Shown piece by piece: positions 1 through 6,717 of a stretch of 20,244 bases of DNA; position 1 is the first letter of the stretch; each line of letters opens with the position of its first letter. Source of the DNA: a virus; IMG/VR virus record IMGVR_UViG_3300035670_001485, positions 1 to 20,244 of that record; one strand, given 5' to 3'. A model generated the notes under the pieces. It worked only from the letters and a program-made list of their open reading frames with translations, made no database searches and was not told the DNA's origin. Both the position numbers and the translations under genes were made by a program.

Positions 1-48
1 GCACGAGATTTGGCTGGTTCGTGGACGGGTTGGGGCTACCCTTGTTGA
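1..48 (+). CDS. possible 3' end of an upstream unknown gene (partial)
   Basis: Frame 1 is open from the window edge and stops with TGA at 46-48, directly against the ATG of the small terminase gene, a junction style common in this window. Only 15 residues are visible (ending GWGYPC), so no family can be named. Frame 2 is also open across this stretch and reads plausibly for its first 18 residues, but it then runs deep into the terminase gene as arginine-rich nonsense, so frame 1 is preferred. Confidence 0.25.
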   Translation, partial: ARDLAGSWTGWGYPC

Positions 49-591
49 ATGGCAACCAGGTCAACCGGAGTCGGTCGAGGCAACAAGGCCGAGCCGCTCG
101 AACGGAAACGTGCGCGTGGCGCACGCATCAGGAATGGGTTGGCTGCGGCACCGGTTCCCGAGGCCGCCCTGGCTGTTATCGATTCGGCTGCGGTGCCGAT
201 TGCGCCGGAGGTGTTGGGCGATGTGGGGGTGGCGTATTGGGAAATGTTTTGGACGGCTGGCCGCAGGCATCTGAGCGAGCTGCACGATTCGGCTTTGATG
301 CTGCGCCTGTGTCTGAATCTGGAGAAGATTGCTGCGCTCGAGGCGTGGCTGGGGGAGGATGTGGAGCGGCGTTGGTATACGACGGCGAATGGCCAGGTGG
401 TGACGCATCCTGCGGTGAAGCAGGTCGATCAGTTGGATGCTCAGAATACGGCTTGGATGTCGTTGCTTGGGTTTACGCCTTCGGATCGGGCGAGGTTGGG
501 TTTGGCAGAGATAAGGGTGGCGAATGAGCTTGATCAGTTCCGGAAGCGTAAGTCCAACGTGGTCGACTCCGAGGTTGTATCCGAAGTCTGA
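49..591 (+). CDS. terS: terminase small subunit, P27-like
   Basis: The 180-residue product would recognise phage DNA and load the large terminase onto it for packaging. A basic N-terminus (residues 8-29, rich in R and K) is followed by a helical core. The C-terminal part, with HP at 120-121, a helix holding D127 and D130, and GFTPSDRARLGL at 141-152, is the usual signature of the P27 family, where a residue run ending in P-x-x-R-x-x-L closes the core. It lies immediately upstream of a clear large terminase, which supports the call. The ATG at 49 has no good Shine-Dalgarno sequence and abuts a stop at 46-48, so start by coupling is likely. The last 68 bases overlap the next gene. Family membership is inferred from pattern and context, without a search. 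Confidence 0.8.
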   Translation: MATRSTGVGRGNKAEPLERKRARGARIRNGLAAAPVPEAALAVIDSAAVPIAPEVLGDVGVAYWEMFWTAGRRHLSELHDSALMLRLCLNLEKIAALEAWLGEDVERRWYTTANGQVVTHPAVKQVDQLDAQNTAWMSLLGFTPSDRARLGLAEIRVANELDQFRKRKSNVVDSEVVSEV

Positions 592-1987
592 CGGTTTGTT
601 GGTCGCTGATTTTGCGTCCACGTTTCTTCATGTGTCGAAGGGTGTGAGGGCTGGGGATCCGTTGCTGCTGACGGATTGGCAGCGTGAGTTGTTGACGAGT
701 TTGTTTGAGCGTCGGCCTGATGGGTTGTTGAGGTATCGACGGAGCTTGGTTGGGTTGGCTCGGAAGAATGGGAAGTCGTTGTTGGGTTCGTTGATTGCGT
801 TGTATGGGTTGATTGAGGGTGAGCCTGGGGCTGAGGTGTATTCGGCTGCTGGTGATAGGCAGCAGGCGCGGGTGGTGTTCAATGAGGCGAAGTGGCAGGT
901 GTTGCAGTCGTCGGCGTTGAGTGGTGTGTGCAAGGTGTATCGGGATGCGATTGAGGTTCCGTCTACTGGTGCGGTGTATCGGGTGTTGTCGTCGGATGCG
1001 AAGTTGCAGCAGGGGTTGAATCCGTCGACGGTGGTGTTTGATGAGTTGCATGTTCAGGCGAATGATGATTTGTGGGATGCGTTGACGCTTGGTTCTGGTG
1101 CGCGGCTTGATCCGATGATTGTGGCGATCACTACGGCTGGTCATGACAAGGACACGATTTGTGGCCGTTTGTATGACTACGGGAAACGGGTGATTGCTGG
1201 TGAGGTGGAGGATGAGCGGTTTGGGTTGTGGTGGTGGGAGGCTCCTGAGGGTTGCGATCTTTCGGATCAGGCGGCGTGGGTGGCGGCGAACCCGAACCTG
1301 GTTGACGGATTGCTTGATCCTGAGGACATGGAGGTTTCGGTGCGGCAGACGGCTGAGATGTCGTTTCGTCGGTTTAGGTTGAATCAGTGGACGCAGGCTC
1401 AGGATTCTTGGTTGCCTGCTGGAGCGTTGAATGCGTGTGTGAGTGACTTGGAGTTGGATGCGGAGTTGCCGGTGTTTGTTGGGGTGGACATGGCGTTGAA
1501 GCATGATTCGATTGCGGTGGTGGTGGCGCAGCCTCGTGGGGATGGTCGGGTGGTGTGTCGGGCGAAGATTTGGCATCCTGATTCTGCGATGGATGTGGCG
1601 GCTGTGGAGGCTCACATTCGTGGGTTGGCTCGGGATTGGCGGGTGGTTGAGGTGGCGTATGACCCAGCGTTTTTTCAGCGTTCTGCTGAGGTGTTGGCTG
1701 ATGATGGTTTGCCGATGGTGGAGTTTCCGCAGTCCACTGCCCGTATGGTTCCGGCGTGTGGCACGTTGTACGAGATGATTGTTGGGGGGAAGTTGGCGAT
1801 CAACAATGATCCGATGTTCATTGACCAGTTGTTGTCGCCTGCGCAGAGGCAGACGGATTCGGGTTGGCGGTTGTCGAAGGGTAAGTCGAAGCGGAAGATT
1901 GATGCGGCGATTGCGACGGTGATCGCGGTGGATCGTGCGACGAGAAGGCAGGAGGTCGCCCCGACCCCTGGGTTCTTTGTAGTCTAG
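524..1987 (+). CDS. terL: terminase large subunit (ATPase and nuclease)
   Basis: This is the 487-residue packaging motor that pumps DNA through the portal and cuts concatemers. The ATPase half has a variant Walker A, GLARKNGKS (77-85), in which R and K precede the NGKS loop as in many phage terminases. It also has a Walker B, VVFDEL (170-175), and a coupling motif, AITTAG (201-206). The C-terminal RNase H-like nuclease half shows acidic residues at the expected spots: D322 in FVGVDMA, D380 in AYDP and D460 in KIDAA. Length is normal for the family. The ATG at 524 gives a 68-base overlap with the small terminase. The next in-frame starts are TTG codons (530, 575) that would trim a conserved N-terminal strand, so 524 is kept with some doubt. 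Third codon positions are strongly G/T-rich. Confidence 0.95.
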   Translation: MSLISSGSVSPTWSTPRLYPKSDGLLVADFASTFLHVSKGVRAGDPLLLTDWQRELLTSLFERRPDGLLRYRRSLVGLARKNGKSLLGSLIALYGLIEGEPGAEVYSAAGDRQQARVVFNEAKWQVLQSSALSGVCKVYRDAIEVPSTGAVYRVLSSDAKLQQGLNPSTVVFDELHVQANDDLWDALTLGSGARLDPMIVAITTAGHDKDTICGRLYDYGKRVIAGEVEDERFGLWWWEAPEGCDLSDQAAWVAANPNLVDGLLDPEDMEVSVRQTAEMSFRRFRLNQWTQAQDSWLPAGALNACVSDLELDAELPVFVGVDMALKHDSIAVVVAQPRGDGRVVCRAKIWHPDSAMDVAAVEAHIRGLARDWRVVEVAYDPAFFQRSAEVLADDGLPMVEFPQSTARMVPACGTLYEMIVGGKLAINNDPMFIDQLLSPAQRQTDSGWRLSKGKSKRKIDAAIATVIAVDRATRRQEVAPTPGFFVV

Positions 1988-1990
1988 AGT
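1985..1990 (+). promoter_or_regulatory. TAGAGT box before the small membrane gene
   Basis: The stop codon of terL begins TAGAGT, which fits the actinobacterial -10 pattern TAnnnT, three bases before the ATG at 1994. Because TAG is a required stop here, the match may be chance. It is listed because several uncoupled genes in this window have a TAGnnT box just upstream of their start and no strong Shine-Dalgarno sequence. Confidence 0.15.
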
Positions 1991-1993
1991 CAA

Positions 1994-2140
1994 ATGATTT
2001 TCTTGCTGGAGTTACTCGCCACCCTGCTGATCGCCGCAGGAATCTTCATGATGTCAATCCCGTTGGGTATGATTTCTGTGGGTCTTTTCTTGTTGTTGTT
2101 CGCGTTCGCTTTTGAGCGTGGCCGAGCGAAAGGTAAATGA
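1994..2140 (+). CDS. 48-residue membrane protein between terminase and portal
   Basis: A very short gene encodes an almost wholly hydrophobic protein. Residues 2-20 and 22-40 can form two membrane helices separated around P23, and the tail is basic (ERGRAKGK, 41-48), which would sit on the cytoplasmic side. It starts 6 bases after the terL stop, and its TGA overlaps the portal ATG as ATGA (2137-2140), so it appears to be translated as part of the operon. The reading frame has no internal stop and fits the gap exactly. No family is recognised. A role in lysis, superinfection exclusion or membrane anchoring of packaging is possible, but nothing in the sequence selects among these. Confidence 0.6.
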   Translation: MIFLLELLATLLIAAGIFMMSIPLGMISVGLFLLLFAFAFERGRAKGK

Positions 2141-3483
2141 TGCTGTCTCGGCTGTTGGGCGGAGGTGAAGAACGCGCAATCTCGTTCCAATCGTTGTTCG
2201 CTTTGGGCGACGGTTTCACGATGACCACAAACGCTGGCACCATCGTCACACAAAACGAGTCACTCAAAATTGAGGCTGTCTATTCGTGTGTTCGGATTAT
2301 TGCTGACTCAATTTCCACGTTGCCTGTGGATACTTTTGTGCGTGTTGATGGTGAGCGTCGCCCGTTCCGTCCACGCCCCGAATGGTTGAACTACCCCGAG
2401 TCAGGTATCACGCGCACCGAGCATTTCCAGCAGGTGTTGGTGTCGTTGCTGTTGGATGGTAATTCGTTCACCCGTATTCTGCGTGATGATCGTGGGATTG
2501 CTGGGTTGGTCGTGCTGAACCCGCAGAAGGTGGAATGCACTCGTGATCGTGTGACCCGTCGCCCGATTTACATCTACGACAACCGAGACACGATTCCTCT
2601 TGAGGACATGATTCACATCACCGAGTTGCGGATGCCTGGCGAGCTGCGTGGCCGTTCCCGTATTGACATGATGAAAGAGAACCTCGGGTTGGCGAAAGCG
2701 TTGGAGGAGTTCGCTGCACGATTCTTCGGTCAAGGCTCCAGCGCATCAGGAATCATCGAGTACCCAGGGAACTTGTCGCGTGAGCAGGCGAAGGATCTGG
2801 TGGACGGGTTTGAGGAGGGTCATCGTGGTTTGCGCCGGTCGCATCGCCCAGGCATCTTGTTCGGTGGCGCAAAGTTCATGAAGACCACAGTGGACAACGA
2901 TGCTGCACAGTTCTTGGAGTCGCGGCGTTTCGCTGTTGAGGAAATCGCCCGTATCTTCCGAGTCCCCCCATCCATGCTCGGTGTGACTACGCCTGGTGCG
3001 ATGTCGTATGCGTCAGTGGAAATGAACGGTATCCATTTCGTTCAGCACACCCTTAGGCCGTACATCACCAAGATTGAGGATGGCTACCAGAAGTTGTTGA
3101 CGAACAACGCCTTCATCAAATTCAATGTGGATGGTTTGCTGCGTGGCGATCAACAGTCCCGCTATCAAGCGTTCTCGACTGGTATTCAGGCTGGGTTCTT
3201 GTCAATCAATGACATTCATCGGATCGAGGACATGGCACCGGTTGAGGGTGGTGATTCGTATCGGGTGCCGCTCGCCAATGTTGACATCAATGCCGCGAAC
3301 CTGTCTGAGATGGATCGCAAGTCACTGATTGCGCAGCGTTTGATTCTCGCAGGTTTTGATCCTGCTGGCGTGTTGGCTGCGTTGGAGATGCCGACGATTG
3401 ATCACACTGGTGTGCCGTCCACGCAGTTGCAGCCGCTAGCAAGCCTGAATCCAGCCGACCCCGAATCCGCCTACCCCGTCTGA
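2137..3483 (+). CDS. portal protein, HK97 family
   Basis: The 448-residue product would form the dodecameric ring at the capsid vertex through which DNA enters and leaves. It reads as an HK97-type portal: the N-terminal segment SLKIEAVYSCVRIIADSIST (43-62) is the classic opening motif, followed by a core with LLLDGNSFTRILRD (104-117). A helical stem and crown region lies around residues 230-380, including AVEEIARIFRVPPSMLG (266-282), a strongly conserved stretch in this family. The C-terminus is proline-rich and probably flexible. Length is typical. The start forms an ATGA overlap with the small membrane gene, indicating translational coupling. A second ATG follows at once (MM), and the choice between them does not matter functionally. 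Confidence 0.95.
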   Translation: MMLSRLLGGGEERAISFQSLFALGDGFTMTTNAGTIVTQNESLKIEAVYSCVRIIADSISTLPVDTFVRVDGERRPFRPRPEWLNYPESGITRTEHFQQVLVSLLLDGNSFTRILRDDRGIAGLVVLNPQKVECTRDRVTRRPIYIYDNRDTIPLEDMIHITELRMPGELRGRSRIDMMKENLGLAKALEEFAARFFGQGSSASGIIEYPGNLSREQAKDLVDGFEEGHRGLRRSHRPGILFGGAKFMKTTVDNDAAQFLESRRFAVEEIARIFRVPPSMLGVTTPGAMSYASVEMNGIHFVQHTLRPYITKIEDGYQKLLTNNAFIKFNVDGLLRGDQQSRYQAFSTGIQAGFLSINDIHRIEDMAPVEGGDSYRVPLANVDINAANLSEMDRKSLIAQRLILAGFDPAGVLAALEMPTIDHTGVPSTQLQPLASLNPADPESAYPV

Positions 3484-3485
3484 TC

Positions 3486-3749
3486 ATGGCTTTCTCAGCT
3501 GCGCGTGTCGCTATCGGAACTGCTGCCACATACATCAACGGCACTGACATTCAGCCGATGCAGTTGTGGGTTCACAACGATGACGGCACATCCGACATCT
3601 GGTTGGGTGGTGCCGATGTGACGCAGAACAACGGACTGTTGTTGGAGAAACAGGAATCAATTTTCTTGACGATTCTTCCTGGGAATTATTTGTACGCTGC
3701 TGCTGGCAAAGACCCACATTTTGTTTCGTGGATGGCGCAGAGGTTCTAA
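3486..3749 (+). CDS. small beta-rich structural protein (possible capsid decoration or fiber domain)
   Basis: The 87-residue product has no membrane segment and alternates short hydrophobic strands with glycine turns. An N-terminal VAIGTAATYING (8-19) is followed by a strand LWVHND (27-32), then IWLGGADVTQNNGLLL (38-53) and a final strand ending LYAAAG. This layout, with strand-G-x-x-VT-x-x-NG-strand, recurs in small phage head proteins and reads as a compact beta-sandwich. It starts two bases after the portal stop and ends in a TAATG overlap with the protease gene, so it is made together with head proteins. A decoration or spike role on the capsid is inferred from fold impression and position only. 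The family is not firmly recognised. Confidence 0.6.
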   Translation: MAFSAARVAIGTAATYINGTDIQPMQLWVHNDDGTSDIWLGGADVTQNNGLLLEKQESIFLTILPGNYLYAAAGKDPHFVSWMAQRF

Positions 3750-5317
3750 TGCCGTACTACATCAGCGACCAGAACCCCGACTGCAACGGTTGGGCAGTAG
3801 AGAAGGAAGATGGCGAAGTTATCGGCTGCCACACCACCAAACAAGATGCCATCGACCAGATGGTTGCTGTGTCGATTGCTGAGGACTTGGAGCCTGGTGG
3901 TGAGCGTGCGATGCCAGACGAACTAGAGGAAGGTGATTTTGTTTCTTGGAATTCGTCGGGTGGTCGCGCTCGGGGTCAGATTGAACACATCATGCGTGAA
4001 GGCACCCTCGGTATCCCTGACAGCGATTTCAGTATTGAAGCCACCCCTGAAGACCCTGCCGCGTTGATTCGCATCTTCCGTCGGGTTGAGGGGGGTTGGG
4101 AGCCGACTGAGGTGTTGGTGGGTCACAAGTTTTCTACGTTGACGAAGATCAACGATTTGGATGAGCCGGATGACGACGAGATGGAAGATGACGAGCGGCA
4201 GGTGAATCTGAATGTGCCGCAATACATTCGGGACAACGCTCGTAAGGGTTTGGATTATTACGCTCGGGGCTGGGCTGGGGATGGTTTGGTTGATCGGACG
4301 GTGCGTGAGGCGCGTGAAATGGCTGCTGGTCGGATCACTGAGGACAAGGTGATTCGGGCGAACGCTTGGGGTGCGCGTCACATGGTTGACCTTGATGCAC
4401 CAAAGAACAGTGATCCTGATAACGATGAGTGGCCTGGGCCTGGTGCAGTCGCGTTCTATCTGTGGGGCATTGACCCGTTGAACCCTGAGCAGGCGATGAA
4501 CTGGTTTGCTGAGAAGGCTGAGGCAATTGAGGAGTATGAGGAGGGTCGAGGGGTGTCGTCGTTCTATTTTCAACGCAAGACTGATGATGCCTTTGGTACT
4601 GTTGTTGTGATGAATGATCAGGTAGAAACGCGCCGCGTCACATTCAACGACTTTGAGTTGCGTCAAGCCCCTTCTGGGGATGGGATGTCGTTCTCGGGTT
4701 ATGCGGCTGTGTTCAATTCGGATTCGGAGCCGTTGCCGTTCATTGAGCGTATTCTGCCTGGCGCGTTCTCTAAGTCGTTGCGATCACGGAACAACATTCG
4801 GATGTACATGAATCATGATTCGTCGATGCTGTTGGCGACGACTCGTGCCAAGACGCTTCGCCTTCAGGAGGACTCGAAGGGGCTGTTGGTGGATGCTGAT
4901 TTGCCTGATACTTCGGTTGGGCGTGACTTGTCGGTGTTGATGCAGCGCAAGGATGTGGATTCGATGTCGTTCGGGTTCACGGTGCCTGCTGGTGGGGATC
5001 GTTGGAGTGATGACGGGATGACCCGTGAGTTGAAGCAGGTGCGCCTGTTTGAGGTGTCGGTCGTCACTGGTTTCCCTGCCTATACCGCTACGTCGGCTTC
5101 GGTGCGTTCGCTGGATGCGTTGGCGACCCGTACAGGCATTGATGCAGACAAGTTGGCTGCGGCGATCACCGTGTTGGAATCAGGACAAAACCTGAGTGCT
5201 GATCATGCTGCGTTGTTGCGTGAGACGGTCGCCAAGTTGGAGCCGACACCACAGGCGGCACCTTCGCATCTTTCTGTGATGCAGAAGCATCTTGACCTGA
5301 TCAAGAACGCTATCTAG
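3749..5317 (+). CDS. multidomain prohead protease (capsid maturation protease)
   Basis: The 522-residue product carries a C-terminal S78-type prohead serine protease that would remove the capsid delta domain inside the prohead. Catalytic candidates are H356 (MYMNHD), S407 (DSMSFGF) and E435 (LFEVSVV) within residues 296-465. Ahead of it are about 290 extra residues. Residues 1-45 are a small GWAVEKEDGEVIGC module. Residues 61-134 resemble the DUF2945/hypervirulence-associated Tudor domain (GDFVSWNSSGGRARGQIEHI). Residues 155-260 are a helical module with RANAWGARHMVDLDAP and AFYLWG. An acidic linker (138-150) joins the last two. The start at 3749 has AGAGG at 3739-3743 and a one-base overlap with the upstream stop. 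An in-frame ATG at 3728 lacks a ribosome site. HK97 protease itself is only about 225 residues long. Confidence 0.9.
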   Translation: MPYYISDQNPDCNGWAVEKEDGEVIGCHTTKQDAIDQMVAVSIAEDLEPGGERAMPDELEEGDFVSWNSSGGRARGQIEHIMREGTLGIPDSDFSIEATPEDPAALIRIFRRVEGGWEPTEVLVGHKFSTLTKINDLDEPDDDEMEDDERQVNLNVPQYIRDNARKGLDYYARGWAGDGLVDRTVREAREMAAGRITEDKVIRANAWGARHMVDLDAPKNSDPDNDEWPGPGAVAFYLWGIDPLNPEQAMNWFAEKAEAIEEYEEGRGVSSFYFQRKTDDAFGTVVVMNDQVETRRVTFNDFELRQAPSGDGMSFSGYAAVFNSDSEPLPFIERILPGAFSKSLRSRNNIRMYMNHDSSMLLATTRAKTLRLQEDSKGLLVDADLPDTSVGRDLSVLMQRKDVDSMSFGFTVPAGGDRWSDDGMTRELKQVRLFEVSVVTGFPAYTATSASVRSLDALATRTGIDADKLAAAITVLESGQNLSADHAALLRETVAKLEPTPQAAPSHLSVMQKHLDLIKNAI

Positions 5318-5323
5318 ACTTTC

Positions 5324-5378
5324 CGTATCTCATCGGATACGCGGAGCCGCCGCCGATGTTGCTGATCGTGGAGCCACG
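5324..5378 (+). promoter_or_regulatory. capsid leader with competing inverted repeats
   Basis: The 115-base gap before the capsid gene contains several perfect inverted repeats. CGTATC (5324-5329) pairs with GATACG (5336-5341) around a 6-base loop. CATCGG (5331-5336) can instead pair with CCGATG (5353-5358), enclosing GCGG/CCGC (5341-5344 with 5347-5350). CGTGG (5367-5371) pairs with CCACG (5374-5378). The first two helices share bases and exclude one another. No T-run follows, so simple termination is not indicated. An mRNA leader, processing site or attenuator for the most abundant virion protein is possible. Confidence 0.4.
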
Positions 5379-5432
5379 ACAGATTCACCCCTGCGTGTCC
5401 CAATCCATTTTCAACAACAAGGAAACACAACC

Positions 5433-6623
5433 ATGAAGGAATACATCGACCGTCAGGTTGAGATCCGTAATCGTGCGTGGAACGAAGCCAAGTCCATCTT
5501 GGATGCTGCCGCCGCCGAGAAGCGTGACCTCACCGCAGAAGAAACCCAGACCTACGAGCGCATCAGCAAGGAACTTGATGAGCGCGCCCAGGTCATCGCC
5601 AAGTTGCGTGAGGATGAGGCTCGTGAGCTTCGCCTCGATGCTGCGACCCGCGAAATCTCCGAGCAGGCTCGTCCCGTCGCCGGTATGCCGGTAGCAGACG
5701 ACATCGCCAATGTTCGCGCCCTCGTCACCGGTGAGCGTCGCTCATTCGTGTTTGAGAAGCGTGACGTGGTGAAGACCTCGCAGGGTGCGCCAGTCCCCAC
5801 CTCGTTCTACGATCAGGTGATCGAGCAGGCTCGTTTGGTCGGCCCGATGCTGGCAACCTCCACCGTGCTGAACACGGCTGGTGGCGAGAACCTCCAAATC
5901 CCGTCGCAGGCCGCTTGGTCGACCGCAGCGATCGTCGGTGAAGGAACCGCCATCGACGAGTCCGATCCGGTGTTCAACTCGTTCATCACCCTCGGTGCCT
6001 ACAAGTATTCGTTCCTCGTCCAAGTGTCGACGGAACTCCTTGAGGACTCGGGTGTTGATCTGCTCGGCTTCCTCGCCAGCCAGGTCGGAAACGAACTCGG
6101 CTTCCGCGTCAACAGCGGCCTCACGGTCGGCTCTGGCACGGGTGCGCCGAAGGGCGTTGTCGCTGCTGCTGGCTCGGGCATCACGGGTGGAACGGGTGTC
6201 GTCGGTGCGTTCACCGCAGACAACCTGATTGACCTCTACTACAGCCTCAACGGTGCAGCCCGAATGCTGCCTGGTGTCGGCTGGATGATGAACGGTGCCT
6301 CGATCGGTAAGGTGCGCAAGCTGAAGGACACCGCTGGACAGTATGTGTTCCAGCCTGCCCTCTCCGCAGACTCACCCGACACCCTGTTGGGCAAGCCGAT
6401 CTTCGAGAACCCCGCAATTGTCGACACGGCAACCAACGCCAAGTCGGTCATCGTGGGTCACCTCCCGTCGTACTTTGTTCGCACCGTCGGTGGCATCCGC
6501 CTCGACCGTTCGGACGACTACGCATTCAACGCAGGACTCGTCACCTTCCGTGCGACGTTCCGTGTTGACGGCAACCTGCCGCAGCCAAGCCACATCAAGT
6601 ACTTCATTGGTGGCACGGCCTAA
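5433..6623 (+). CDS. major capsid protein, HK97 fold
   Basis: The 396-residue product would form the icosahedral shell. Residues 1-75 are charged and helical (KEYIDRQVEIRNRAWNEAK near the start) and match the delta or scaffolding domain that the upstream protease removes. The body starts around residue 100 (RRSFVFEKRD), with the N-arm and E-loop region, then PVPTSFYDQVIEQARLVGPM (120-139) and the recognisable capsid core with ELLEDSGVDLLGFLASQVGN. Length and order are typical of the phage capsid family. AAGGAA at 5419-5424 lies 8 bases before the ATG. Third positions are C-rich, as expected for a highly expressed gene, and differ from the G/T-rich terminase. No separate scaffold gene is present, consistent with the built-in delta domain. 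Confidence 0.95.
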   Translation: MKEYIDRQVEIRNRAWNEAKSILDAAAAEKRDLTAEETQTYERISKELDERAQVIAKLREDEARELRLDAATREISEQARPVAGMPVADDIANVRALVTGERRSFVFEKRDVVKTSQGAPVPTSFYDQVIEQARLVGPMLATSTVLNTAGGENLQIPSQAAWSTAAIVGEGTAIDESDPVFNSFITLGAYKYSFLVQVSTELLEDSGVDLLGFLASQVGNELGFRVNSGLTVGSGTGAPKGVVAAAGSGITGGTGVVGAFTADNLIDLYYSLNGAARMLPGVGWMMNGASIGKVRKLKDTAGQYVFQPALSADSPDTLLGKPIFENPAIVDTATNAKSVIVGHLPSYFVRTVGGIRLDRSDDYAFNAGLVTFRATFRVDGNLPQPSHIKYFIGGTA

Positions 6624-6648
6624 GCAATTTCCAAAACTCCCATGATCT

Positions 6649-6683
6649 GGGGGCTGGCCGAACACGCAGGGCGGCCAGCCCCC
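6649..6683 (+). terminator. strong hairpin after the capsid gene
   Basis: GGGGGCTGGCCG (6649-6660) and CGGCCAGCCCCC (6672-6683) form a perfect 12-bp stem with an 11-base loop, 25 bases after the capsid stop. No T-run follows, so it is either a U-less terminator of the kind proposed in Actinobacteria or a 3' stabilising structure for capsid mRNA. Partial read-through would lower expression of the following glycosyltransferases relative to capsid. Confidence 0.7.
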
Positions 6684-6717
6684 ACCCATCATCCTGCGTC
6701 CTGCGAAGGAGGAAACG

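Noticed and set aside
21-527. Alternative + frame over the small terminase
   Set aside because: Glycine- and cysteine-rich translation without family pattern; the frame at 49-591 has the P27-like motifs and better context.
473-1993. Long open frame on the - strand opposite the large terminase (506 codons)
   Set aside because: It is rich in R, H, P and L with no domain pattern, and arises because the + strand terminase gene uses G/T-ending codons, which remove stops from that antisense frame.
5318-5432. Small open frame or tRNA in the capsid leader
   Set aside because: No cloverleaf, and no open frame with ribosome site; only inverted repeats are seen.
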